Shown here in pieces: positions 12,401 to 23,079 of a stretch of DNA of 64,000 nt. The stretch lies in NCBI GenBank assembly GCA_900074885.1, contig FJUW01000042.1, forward strand, positions 462,015 through 526,014, in the 5' to 3' direction. The first letter of the stretch is position 1. The number at the start of each line of letters is the position of its first letter. The notes below the pieces were generated by a model. It was not told the origin of the DNA, made no database searches, and saw only the letters and a program-made list of their open reading frames with translations. Origin of the DNA: Rhynchosporium graminicola (Eukaryota; Ascomycota; Leotiomycetes; Helotiales; Ploettnerulaceae). The translations under genes were made by a program, and so were the position numbers.

Positions 12401-14854
12401 ACTAAATACCTCAGATATATTATTATTACTAACGGAATCGAGCCAGATCCCGAGAAAGTAGTACTATTAGTAGACTAGAAGTACTCCGAAATAGTAATAG
12501 CTATGAAATCCTTCCTAGGATTCTATAAGTTCTACTATTAATTTATTCGGAATTTCGGCCTTATTACTAAACCTCTCTTAGTACTTACTTAGCTTATAGT
12601 ACTATAGAATTTTACTAACGATTACAAGAAGTCCTTCGATAATTTATATTAATAGCTACTATTAGTGCAGAAACTATACTATTTCGACCCTGAATTATAA
12701 ACTAAACTAGAAACTAATACTTCTAATAGTATAATAGCTAGAGTTATCTTCTAATTATATAAAGATAACTAGTAGTATCTAATTAGATTCTACTCCTATA
12801 TTCTTAATAGATATAAACTAAACTAGAAGATCTATAATAAGGAGCTATATACTATTATTAAGTCTTTTCGGAAATAGAGACCAGAATTTATATCTCTATA
12901 ATACTATACTAGCGTATATACGGACTATCGATCCTTAGAATACTTTATAACTACTAAGGTTCTAACTAGTAAGTAAGCTAGATAAATAGAATTCCTTTCC
13001 GAATTTAACTTTCAAATTATATATATACTTAGTAAAAATAACGCTAAAGCTAATATCTTTAGCTATAGGGAATAAGATCTAAGGATATAGGAATAATAGA
13101 AACAGGATAATAGATCTCGGGTTTTACTACCTCTAGACCGCCTAGACCTTAGGATTAACGCGGAACTAGCTAAGTATTATATTAATTAAATCAGTTATAT
13201 ATACCTAATATTACTAGGGACTGATACGCTATCGGAACTTATATATAACTCTTTTAATTTAATCGAGAAACTATACTAATTCAACTAAGAATTATTCTCT
13301 AAGGAACGAAATATATTAGAAGATAGCTATATTATTAATAATAGTTTACTATTTTATAATAATTATCTATATATATAATACTATACTCCGCTATATACCT
13401 GTTTAATTAGCGAAGTTTACGATTAAGTTTCCTCTACTTATCTAAACACTTATAAGACCGCCGAAATAATTTCTACTTATTATTACTAGAAAGGACTTAT
13501 ATTAGATATAAAATAGTATACTTATAATTACCGCTCTTACTAGTACTCTTATCCGAAACAGATGAAATAGTAAGGATTCCTCTACTTATTACTAGTACTT
13601 AGCTACTTTATATAGCACTTAGCTATAGATTTTAAGGACTTCCCGCCTAATAATTAAGGATTTAATAGGATATTAGTATTTATTAACCGCTTAGGGAAAG
13701 ACTCTGTATTAATATTATACTACTATAATATTAATACTCGTAGGATAGCGACGTTATTTATCTAATAGATATATCGTTTCAGATATACCCTTAAGTTAAT
13801 TATATCCGACTAAGGAGCTTAGCTAGTCTTATCCTTCTAATAAGAGTTTTACTATAAAATTAGAGTTAAAGTTAAGCTCTTTACCTCTTTCTACTAGTAA
13901 ACTAATAGATAAATAGAGATTATAAATTAGTATATTAACTAATACCTTAGACTTTTTATTAATTATTATTAGAGTAACTAGAGCGAACTACTACTAATAA
14001 TAGATTACGCTTAAGTAACCTTACCTTATGATTCTATTAGTATAGCGTTATATACCTTTAAATACGATATACTACTACGGAATAGCTAGGACTAGAAGTA
14101 ACTTACCGGATTAATACTATAAGAGAAGCTTAATTATACTAATACTAAATCTCTAGTTAAATATACTAAATCCGCTATCGAGGTTATAAAAGCTAATATA
14201 CTAGCTACTTAGTATAAGATAAGCGCTATAACTAACCCGAAATAGTATAATATTAACTAGGAAGTTAGAGATAAGGTATTTCTCTTTATAAGGAACTTTA
14301 AGAATTACTAGCTAAGTAAGAAGCTATCTAGTCTCTAGGTAGAACTATATTAAGTCTTAGCTAAGATCAGATACTCCTATAAGCTAGATTTACTCCCGGG
14401 ATCCTTTATATATAATATATTTACTTCTAAATTACTTTTTAAGGACCCGGACGACTTATTACTAAGCTAGGAGTTACTAAACTTACCCCTAGAGGTTATC
14501 GCTACTTAAGAAGAGTAGGAGTTATAAGATATACTCGCTATATAGCTCCTAAGAGGTAATCTAAAGTATTAAGTTAGCTAGCTAAGCTACGACCCGGACC
14601 TAACTTAGTATAACGCTTCCGACTTAATAAGTACTCTATATAAGCTTAGAGACTTCTACGCTATTAACTTAAGTAAACCTAGACCTCTACGTAAACTAGA
14701 TTAGTAGATTAAAGCCTAAGAAGATAGAATAAATAACTATAGTTATTTAGAGGATAATAAGTTATTATAGTTACTAGTATTAGAATTTATTACTAAGGAT
14801 AATCCCCCGATTATACTTTATAATAATACTATATTTAAAACTCCGCTTCTTTAA
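9480..14854 (+). pseudogene. Gag-Pol polyprotein remnant of element D
   Basis: Read through RIP stops: Gag from roughly 9480; a CCHC knuckle at about 10622-10676 (frame YYSYRxLSYIKLDCPNPL); protease with DTEANS near 10,930 (expected DTGANS); reverse transcriptase about 11,890-12,300 with the active-site box AYLDN at 12266-12280 (second catalytic Asp now Asn); RNase H about 12,690-13,060; integrase about 13,400-14,100; and a chromodomain at about 14,515-14,700 (LSYDPDLT...YNASD). The pol frame ends at TAA 14852-14854. That stop lies inside the 3' end of the opposite-strand ORF, whose stop is at 14835-14837. Not functional. Confidence 0.88.
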
Positions 14855-15800
14855 CTATTTTTACTTTACTAGCTTTCTCTCTTAAGTTCTCCGGAGCTCT
14901 TAGTAATTCTGGAATATCTAGAATCGGAACTATTATATCTAACTCCTTACTTAAATCTACTAATATAGCTTTAATAGTAAACCGAGTATAATAGCTAATC
15001 TCACGAGGTTTCTTCTTTAGAGAAGGTCCGGGAGTATCTAGATCTGACGCTATCTCTGAACTAGAAGGCAAATTCCTTTTTCCTTTAGTATTAGATATTA
15101 TAGCTTTAAATATAGCTTTCTTTATAAATTCCTATATAATACTATTTAACTCTTTCGTTTACTTTAATACTATTTATACTATTAACTTAGATTTCGCTAA
15201 ATCTAATATTAAAAGATCTAGATCTTATATTATATTAGTATTATACTAGTATCTAAGGATTTAAGATCTTAACTTATTACCTTAATAAACTCTAACTCTT
15301 TAAATACTTTCTCTATAGTACGCTTTAAAGCTTAAGTCTCTACTAATTATATAGTAATAATCTCTAACGTAATAATAAGAGTAATAGATTTCATAAGATA
15401 ATAGATCTGATTAATCGCCTTATAAGTAGCTATAATACTACTCTGATTTAGCTCCGCGTCCTTAGTTTCGCCGCTAGGAAGTAATCCTAATAAAATAGTA
15501 TACTCTATATTAATATAGTTAGGTAATTATAACGCGTTAATATATATACCGCGTTCAGGTTTAAGTAACTTATAAGCTTATAACTACTCTTTAATACCGA
15601 ATAATACTTATAAAGCTTAGAGTTAGGCTTATTAAATAAGTATAAGAGTTCTAAAATAGGAGTATTATTATACTTTATCTTAAGGAAAGCGCGAATATAC
15701 CGCAGGTAATATATATAATACGCTACTAAAAGAGTACTAGTAGGAACTAGTAAAGGTACTATAGGAGTTAGTATTATAGATCCGTAAAACTCTTATACTA
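14835..15800 (-). pseudogene. Antisense ORF between pol and 3' LTR of element D
   Basis: On the - strand an uninterrupted 78-codon piece (15071 to 14835; starts MPSSSEIASDLDTPGPSLKK) ends 20 nt inside the pol frame. Upstream the same protein continues to about 15,800 with RIP-type stops and at least one 1-nt indel near 15,545. Visible blocks are LRYIRAFLKIKYNNTPILEL and LNQSSIIATYKAINQI. The homologous stretch in element E (22090-23079) reads the same protein, so this is a shared coding region and not chance. I do not recognise the family. No zinc knuckle or clear membrane segment is seen. Confidence 0.65.
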
Positions 15801-16290
15801 TAATTAAGGACTATCTCTAAAACTAAGATAGGAAACTTACTTATATTAAGAGAAAAGTTAATTAGGTCGATTAATATATAAGATTATAATAGATTACTAT
15901 AGTAGTTAGTAATAATACTTACTCTAGGAGCTATATTATAGTCTAGGGAGAATAAACTTATAAGTTAAAGTAGTTATCGTAGTTAAAAAGGAAAGGCTCT
16001 AATATTAATAAACCTCTTCCTTTATATACTTTACGCCTTACTTAAACTCGACTCCTACTATAAATAGATAAAGTAAATACCGCTTACCGCCCGATTTAGA
16101 AGCTATAACTAATATAGTATTATTATAGCGATATAACTAGTTAGAACCTGATAAAGAATTTACTATTACTAAAGAGCAGCTAGCGCTTATTACGCGAATA
16201 TCGACGAAAATAGTTATAATAAAGACTAATTTCTAATATAAACTATAACCTTCCGAGCTTAGGGTTAAGCTCTTCTTAGGGGGGGGGTAA

Positions 16291-16558
16291 TATAATAATA
16301 GCTCACCTGAATATCATATAAGAAGAAAGATAGATAATAGGGCTTAAGTTTATAGGTATCTTAGCAGAACTAGTATCTGACCCGGTATAATATCGGACTA
16401 GTACCGGTATATATATATAAGGTGCCTTATACTCTATCTCTCTTCTTCTTCCTTCCTTATCTTTTTGTTTCCTTTATAGTAGACTATATAAGATCGCTCT
16501 TAGCCTCCCTACTCGTTTATTCTTACTTGTATACCGCCTTGAGTCTTATGTCGTTATA
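16291..16558 (+). repeat. 3' LTR of element D (268 bp)
   Basis: Starts TATAATAATAG after the polypurine tract and ends GTCGTTATA. It is less mutated than the 5' copy in places: it keeps ATCTTTTTGTTT (16459-16470), which gives the ancestral form of the self-priming site. A TATA-like run lies at about 16408-16420. Confidence 0.93.
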
Positions 16559-19500
16559 TTATTTACTAAGGAAATAAAAGAGGAATATTATTAGTAGAGA
16601 AGATAATAATTATTAGAACTAGCTACTTATTAAAGAATAGTACTAGATCTGATTTAAGAGCAGGTTAATCTCTATTACTATATACTTTATATTCTAATTA
16701 CTTATGAACCCGGCCTTAGGACTTAGTTAGATAAAATAATAAGGAGAATTATTAAAGAAGCACGTGATTACTCTATAATAAAACTACTATACTTAGAGCT
16801 TACTACTACTAGAGAGTTCGATTAGTTAATCTTACTAGTTATAGTAAATAATATTAAGATAAAAGCACTTATTAATTCAGGAGCTATAAGACGCTTTATA
16901 AACCTAGCTTTTATTAAGAAATAAAATATTCCTATTATTATTAACCCGAAACTATATTACTTTACCTTATTAGATAGAAAAGGCGCCGGATTAGATAGAT
17001 AAGTCCGTAGAAGAATAAGAGGAATAAAGATAGTTATTAATAGATATGAAGAAACGCTTTACTTTAATATTATACTTACTAGATAATATAATATTATATT
17101 AAGAACGTTATAGCTATATAACTATAATCCTAGCGTAAACTAAGTAACTAAGAGAGTTATATTTAGTAACTATAAATATAAGTATAGTTAACTAGCTAGT
17201 AAATAAGAGGCTAGCGCCGCCTTCTTAATAATAATACTAATAGACTTTAGCTATTTAAGTTAAGTTCTTAGTTAGATAGAACTTAGGAATTATCTTAGTT
17301 AGATAGATAATATTTAGGAGTAGCTACTCGAACTATATAGGAAGTTCTCGAAATTATTCGAGGATCCGTAGGATATAAGAGCTCTACTTAAGTATAAACC
17401 TTAAGATTATAAGATAAACTTTAAAAATAGATTTATACTTATTATAGAGAAACTTTACTATTATAACTATAATACTATAAGGACGCTTAAGGAGTATTAG
17501 GAGTTAGATATAAAGAAAAGATAAATTCGGAAATCTAAGTTACTATATACTATTAATATACTAGTAGTTAAGAAGGCAGGAGATCTTAAGAGAAGACTAT
17601 ACAGAGACTATCAGATAATTAATAGTAGAACTATAAGAGATATATATCCTTTACTAAATACGTAGTACTTGCGAGATAAGCTAGCTAGAGTAAAGATATA
17701 TACTAAGTTAGACTAATATAACGCGTTTAATTTAATCCGAATTAAAAAGAGATACGAGTAGAAAACTGCTTTCGTATTGCCCTTAGGGCTATAGGAATAT
17801 AGGGTAATACTATTCGGCTTAACTAATACCTTAACTATATATTAAAGACAGAATAATAATATTCTTAAGGACTTTATTAGGAAATTCGCTATATACTACT
17901 TAGATAATATCCTAGTATACTTAGAGACTATCGAGGTATACTAGGGCTATATTACCTAAGTTATAGAAGTATTATATAAAGTAGATTCTAGACTAAAGAT
18001 ATCGAAATATGAATTCTTAGTTAAGTAAGTTATTTTTCTAAGGTATATTATTCGCCCTAGAGAGATAAGTATTAACCTAGAGAAAATTAAAGCTATAAAG
18101 GAATAGGAATCTCTAAAGAATATTAAGGATATATAGTTATAGTTAGGTTTCGCTAATTACTACTAATAGTTTATTAGAAACTATTCTAAGATTACTAAAC
18201 TACTTACGAGCTTAATAAGGAAAGGCGTTCCTTTTATCTAGACTAGCTAGTATAAGAAAGCTTTTTAGAGAATTAAGAAAGAATTTATAAAAGAACTAAT
18301 CTTATATAATTTCGATAAAGAAAAGGAAAGTATAATAGAAATAGACGCCTCTGATACCTATACCAGTATAATATACCTGCAGCGAGATAATAAAAGGCGA
18401 TTATACTTAGTTGCTTACTTTTCAGAGAAAATATCTCTAGCTAAATAGAATTATAATATCTATAAGAAAGAACTTATAGCGATCGTTAAAGTATTTAAAT
18501 ACTAGAAAATATACTTATAAAAAGCTAAGTTCTTAGTTATTATCTATACTAACTATATAAATCTCTGAACTTTTATAACTACTAAGGTCTTAGATAATTA
18601 TTAATTAGCCCGATAGTTAGAGGAACTTATCTCTTTTAATCTAGTTATTAAGTATATATAAGAAAAGTATAATATACGAGCAGATACTCTAAGTAGATTA
18701 CTAAGTTATAAGGATAATAAAGTCTATAATAAGACCGCTTTACTTAGATAGCTAGATAATAGAGATATAGTTATTAATATCTAAGAAGCTACTATAATTA
18801 AGTAAGAAATTAAGGGACTTTAGTATAATATCTTAAAGGAAGCTTAGAAGAAAGATAGAATATCCCTAGATAAGACTAAGGAACTTATTATAAGGAATAT
18901 AATTAAGAATAGTATTATACGAGTTAACGGGAAAATTTAGCTTCTGCTAAGCTTAGTAGAAATATATATTAAAGAATAACACGAGCTTCCCGCGTATAGA
19001 TACTAAGGAATACGAAGAATATATCTAAGGATTTTAAGAAACTACTAGTCGGAAGGACTCTGCTAAGTAATTAAAAAAGTACTAGCTAACTATAATACTT
19101 ATATTAGGAATAAGTCTTCCTAATATATACCTTATAAGCAGATAATTATAGTACTAATACTACTAATATCTTAGAAATTGATATTATAGGACTTTATAAA
19201 GCTATTACTACTATCGAAGGACCTAGTCACAGGAGTTAGCTATAATATAATACTTATTATTATAGAAAGACTTACTAAGTATATGATCTTAGTACTAGTC
19301 TTATCTACTCTTATAGCTGAATACTTAGTATAAGTATACCTTAAGGAGATAGTCTCTAAGTATAGAGTACCCGAAGAAATAGTATCGGATCGAGATAAGT
19401 TATTTATATTAAAATTCTGGAATACTTTAATAAGGTTCCTAGGGACTAAATGAAAACTATTAATAGCTTTCTATCCTTAGACTAATAAAGGAAATAAAAG

Positions 19501-20260
19501 AATAAACTAAGTAGTTAAAGTATACTTACGCTACTATATTAACTATTAATAAAATAATTAGGTAGAACTACTACTATTAGTAGAATTTATATATAATAGC
19601 TCGACTATAGAAATAATAAAAGTTATACTATTCTTTACGAATTATAAGTACGAACTTATTATATATAAAGAACTTAACTTAATAGTTAAGGATAATAATA
19701 TAGCTCGTATCTAAGTTAAGAATATCTAGGACCTCTATAAGGAACTTGCAGAAGAACTCCGGTTTATAGTAGAGAAGAATACGTACTACTATAATAAAAA
19801 TCGTAGTTAGAAGCTAACGCTATAGGAGGGGGATAGGGTTTACTTTCTACGAAAAAATATTAATATATAGAGACTAAGTAATAAGTTAGACTATAAGAAA
19901 CTTAGACTTTTCAAAATTAAATATATTAAAGGACTATTAAATTATAAACTCTAGCTACTAGCTATAATAAAGAAGATATTCCTAATATTCTATATATCCT
20001 TATTAGAAAAAGTACTACTAGGAGTACTACTAGCCCTAAAGATATACGCTGAACTAGTTAACTTACTCGTAGAATACGATATAGAGGAATTACTAGACTA
20101 TTAGTATAAATAAGGTATTATTAGATACTTAATAAAATAGAAGAACTACTTATATTCGGAAAATATATAAGAACTTAAGTTAAGCTTTTACTACTTAGTA
20201 TTACTAGCTAATTTCTATCGATAAAACCCAGATCTACTTAGAGTAAGTTAGTAGGGTTAA
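16559..20260 (+). pseudogene. Pol polyprotein remnant of element C
   Basis: Protease with the active-site block ALINSGA near 16,870-16,890 (first Asp now Asn); reverse transcriptase about 17,560-17,930, including FGLTN and YYLDNILVY (second Asp now Asn); RNase H with IEIDASD at about 18,338-18,358; integrase zinc region from about 18,975, core with KDLVTGVSY near 19,220 and VSDRDKLF at about 19,381-19,404; GPY/F-like region about 19,860-19,990; and a chromodomain-like tail about 20,060-20,240. The frame ends at TAA 20258-20260, inside the end of an opposite-strand ORF. Stops are mostly TAA/TAG of RIP origin. Confidence 0.85.
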
Positions 20261-20830
20261 AAGGAAAGTCGACTATTAGGTCGAATAAGGAGTTAATAAG
20301 GACGTTAGAACTAGAGGGTTCCGCGCTTACTAACTTAGTATTATTAGGTATCCCCTCCTTTTCCTGTTTCTCCTTTTCTTCCTTTTCTAGAGTTTTAAGA
20401 GTATCGAGCTTAGCTATCGAGTTTAGACTAGTAGTAATTATCTTTTACTACTATTCGTATAAGAAATATTTCTATTTCTTTAACCTTATAATTCGCATAT
20501 AGAACTTAGCTATAGCTAAGTCTTCCTTATCCTCTAATTTTTCGATTTAGGAATTAAGACTTTCCTATTCGGAAGCTATAGGTATCTAGTTCCTTATACG
20601 AATATCGTAAGATTTATTTAGTTAAGTATAATAACTATATCTAGTTAGTTTAGGATCGCGAGGCGATATATACTCTTTATATTCCGCCTTTTCATATCTA
20701 GTATATAGTACTATAATTTTATTACTTAATTCTATTTATCTTCCGAATATAATATAATCGACTCGTTTAGTTAAGCGTTTAGAGAGTATAATAAAAGAAG
20801 GAGACGGCCGTAAGTAGTTATCGATATTTC
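20238..20830 (-). pseudogene. Antisense ORF at the 3' end of element C
   Basis: From about 20,830 down to the stop at 20238-20240 one minus-strand frame reads as a coherent protein. All internal stops are TAA/TAG at positions where Gln is plausible. Visible blocks are LRPSPSFIILSKRLTKRVDY, YISPRDPKLTRYSYYT, IEKLEDKEDLAIAKFYMRII and a charged KEEKEKQEKEG tail. Its end overlaps the pol end of C by about 23 nt, the same convergent layout as in D and E, but the protein is different. Function unknown; probably alpha-helical and charged. Confidence 0.6.
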
Positions 20831-21358
20831 CTTAGGCGTACTTAAGCGTAAGGATACGCTAAGATAGAAGAGGGATAGTATTACGAACTAGTATAGTTCT
20901 TAGCACTAAAACCGTCCTAGCACTAGAATACTAATAGTACTACCTAGTAGTAAGTACTAGACGGGTTTTAGTACTAGAAAAGAGTTAGTACTATTAGAGG
21001 AAAGGCACTAATATAGTTATAGTATAAACTAGCGAGTAGTACTATATATCTACCTGTATTAAAGTAATAGCTATAGGTGATCTAGGATCACGTGATATAC
21101 TAGACTACTAGATAAGTCGCGAGAGCTTACGCGCTCTATAAGACGGTCTTATATAGCTAGCATAAGGGAACGAAGATTCTATATAAGACTAGCACTTCTG
21201 CTATTAGATAGGAGCTTCGTATTTAAATTCATATAGTAATTAATACCTGCTTATAACGTCTTAATTCCAATTAAGAACCGAACTTCTTATTTACTTTACT
21301 TTATAGCTAATACTAACCGACGAGCCTGTACACCGCGTACTAGTCAGAACCAGGAACG
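20831..21358. other. Probable 3' non-coding/LTR region of element C
   Basis: No protein frame can be followed. The stretch contains less RIP-like patches, such as gacgggttttagtactag and ctaggatcacgtgatatact. It should hold the polypurine tract and 3' LTR of C, but with no second copy in the window the LTR limits cannot be set. Element E begins at about 21,359. Confidence 0.4.
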
Positions 21359-21622
21359 TTATAATAAGACTCGAGGCGGTATACAAGCAAGAATAAACAA
21401 GTAGGGAGGCTAAGAGCGATCTTATATAGTCTACTACGAAGGAAATAAAAAGATAAGGAAGGAAGAAGAAGAGAGATAGAGTATAAGGCACCTTATATAT
21501 ATATACTAGTACTAGTCCGATACTATACCGAGTCAGATACTAGTTCTGCCGGGATACCTATGAACTTAGGCCCTATTATCTATCCTTCTTCTTATATAAT
21601 ATTCAGGTAAGCTATTATTATA
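21359..21622 (-). repeat. 3' LTR of element E
   Basis: Reverse complement of the 268-bp family 2 LTR. The left terminus (ttataataagactc) appears to lack about 4 nt compared with other copies, so the exact start is uncertain by a few bases. A polypurine tract in reverse (cccctcccc) follows at about 21626-21634. A 66-codon minus-strand ORF at 21291-21491 runs through this LTR and is not taken as a gene. Confidence 0.88.
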
Positions 21623-22089
21623 TTACCCCTCCCCTAAGAAGAGCTTAACCCTAAGCTCGGAAGGTTATAGTTTATATTAGAAATTAGTCTTTATTATAAC
21701 TATTTTCGTCGATATTCGCGTAATAAGCGCTAGCCGCTCTTTAGTAGTAGTAAATTCTTTATTAAGTTCTAACTAGTTATATCGCTATAATAGTACTTTA
21801 TTAGTTATAGCTTCTAAATCGGGCGGTAAGCTATATTTACTTTATCTGTTTATAATAGAAGTCGAGTTTAAGTAGGGCGTAGGATATATAAAAGAAGGAG
21901 TTTATTAATATTAGAGCTTTTTCTTTTTAACCGCGATAACTACTCTAACTTATAAGTTTACTCTCCCTAGACTATAATATAGTTCCTAGAGTAAGTATTA
22001 TTACTAACTACTATAGTAGTCTACTATAATCTTATATATTAATCGACCTAATTAAGTCTTCTCTTATTATAAGTAAGTTTCCTATCTTA

Positions 22090-23079
22090 GTATTAGGGAT
22101 AGTCTTTAAGTATAGTATAAGGGTTCTATAGATCTATAACGCTAACTCCTATAGTACTTTTACTAGTTCCCGCTAGTACTCTTTTAGTAGCGTATTATAT
22201 ATATTACCTGCGATATATTCGCGCTTTCCTTAAGATAAAGTATAATAATACTCTTATTCTAGAACTTCTATATTTGTTTAATAAGCTTAACTCTAAGCTT
22301 TATAAGTATTATTTAGTATTAAAGAGTAGTTATAAGTATATAAGTTACTTAAACTTAAATATAATTATATATACTAACGTGTTATAGTTACCTAACTATA
22401 TTAATATAGAATATACTATTTTATCTAGTTTACTTTCTAGTAGCGAAGCTAAGGACGCGGAACTAAATCAGAATAGTATTATAGCTACTTATAAAGCTAT
22501 TAATCAGATCTATTATCTTACGAAATCTACTACTTCTACTATTACGTTAGAGATCACTACTATATAATTAGTAGAGACTTAGGCTTTAAAGCGATCTATA
22601 GAGAAAGTTTTTAAAAAGTTAGAGTTTATTAAGGTAGTAAATTAAGATCTTAAACCCTTAGATACTAGTATAATATTAATATAATATAGGATTTAGATCT
22701 TCTAATAGTAGATTCGGCGAAATCTAAGTTAATAGTATAAATAGCGTTAAAGTAGACGAAAGAGTTAAATACTATTATATAAGAATTCGTAAAGAGAGCT
22801 ATATTTAAAGTTACGATATCTAATAATAAGGGAAAGAGGAATTTACTTTCTAGTTTAGAGATAGTATAAGATCTAGATACTCCCGGACTCTCTCTAAAGA
22901 AGAAAGCGTATAAGATTAGCTATTATACTCGATCTACTACTAGAGCTATATTAGTAAATCTAAGTAAAGAGTTAGATATAATAGTTCTAGTTCTAGATAT
23001 TCTAGATTTACTAGAAGCTTCGGAGAACTTAGGAGAGAAAGCTAATAAAGTAAAAGTAGTAGAGAAAGTAGAGTTTTAG
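22090..23079 (+). pseudogene. Antisense ORF of element E (opposite to its pol)
   Basis: The plus-strand frame reads the same protein as the antisense ORF of element D: LRYIRAFLKIKYNNT at about 22,205-22,250, SEAKDAELNQNSIIATYKAI at about 22,440-22,500, ALKRSIEKVFKKLEFIKVV at about 22,590-22,645, and a C-terminal part with DLDTPGLSLKKKAYKISYYT and LSKELDIIV. It ends at TAG 23077-23079, next to the pol end of E. In-frame stops are TAA/TAG. The agreement of two RIP-mutated copies supports a real ancestral ORF. Confidence 0.65.

Larger units (their letters stand above)
8170..16558 (+). mobile_element. Element D: Ty3/Gypsy chromovirus, family 2, both LTRs present
   Basis: Full-length but RIP-killed element: 5' LTR (8170-8437, repeated at 8782-9049 by the assembly duplication), leader, gag, pol with chromodomain, an antisense ORF, polypurine tract (gggggggg at about 16280-16288) and 3' LTR (16291-16558). 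Correcting for the duplication, it is about 7.8 kb. Inserted in element C with a 5-bp target-site duplication. Confidence 0.92.
7160..21358 (+). mobile_element. Element C: Ty3/Gypsy chromovirus, family 3, split by D
   Basis: The + strand element is visible in two parts, 7160-8169 (gag) and 16559 to about 20,260 (protease to chromodomain), followed by an antisense ORF and a 3' region. Element D sits in the middle, flanked by a 5-bp target-site duplication: CTATT at 8165-8169 and TTATT at 16559-16563, differing by one C to T change. The 5' LTR of C is lost at the junction with B. No 3' LTR could be verified because no second copy is present, so the right limit is where element E begins. Confidence 0.8.

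Noticed and set aside
21291..21491. 66-codon minus-strand ORF beside element E
   Set aside because: It spans the end of the E LTR and unrelated flank; composition is that of the LTR, not of a protein.
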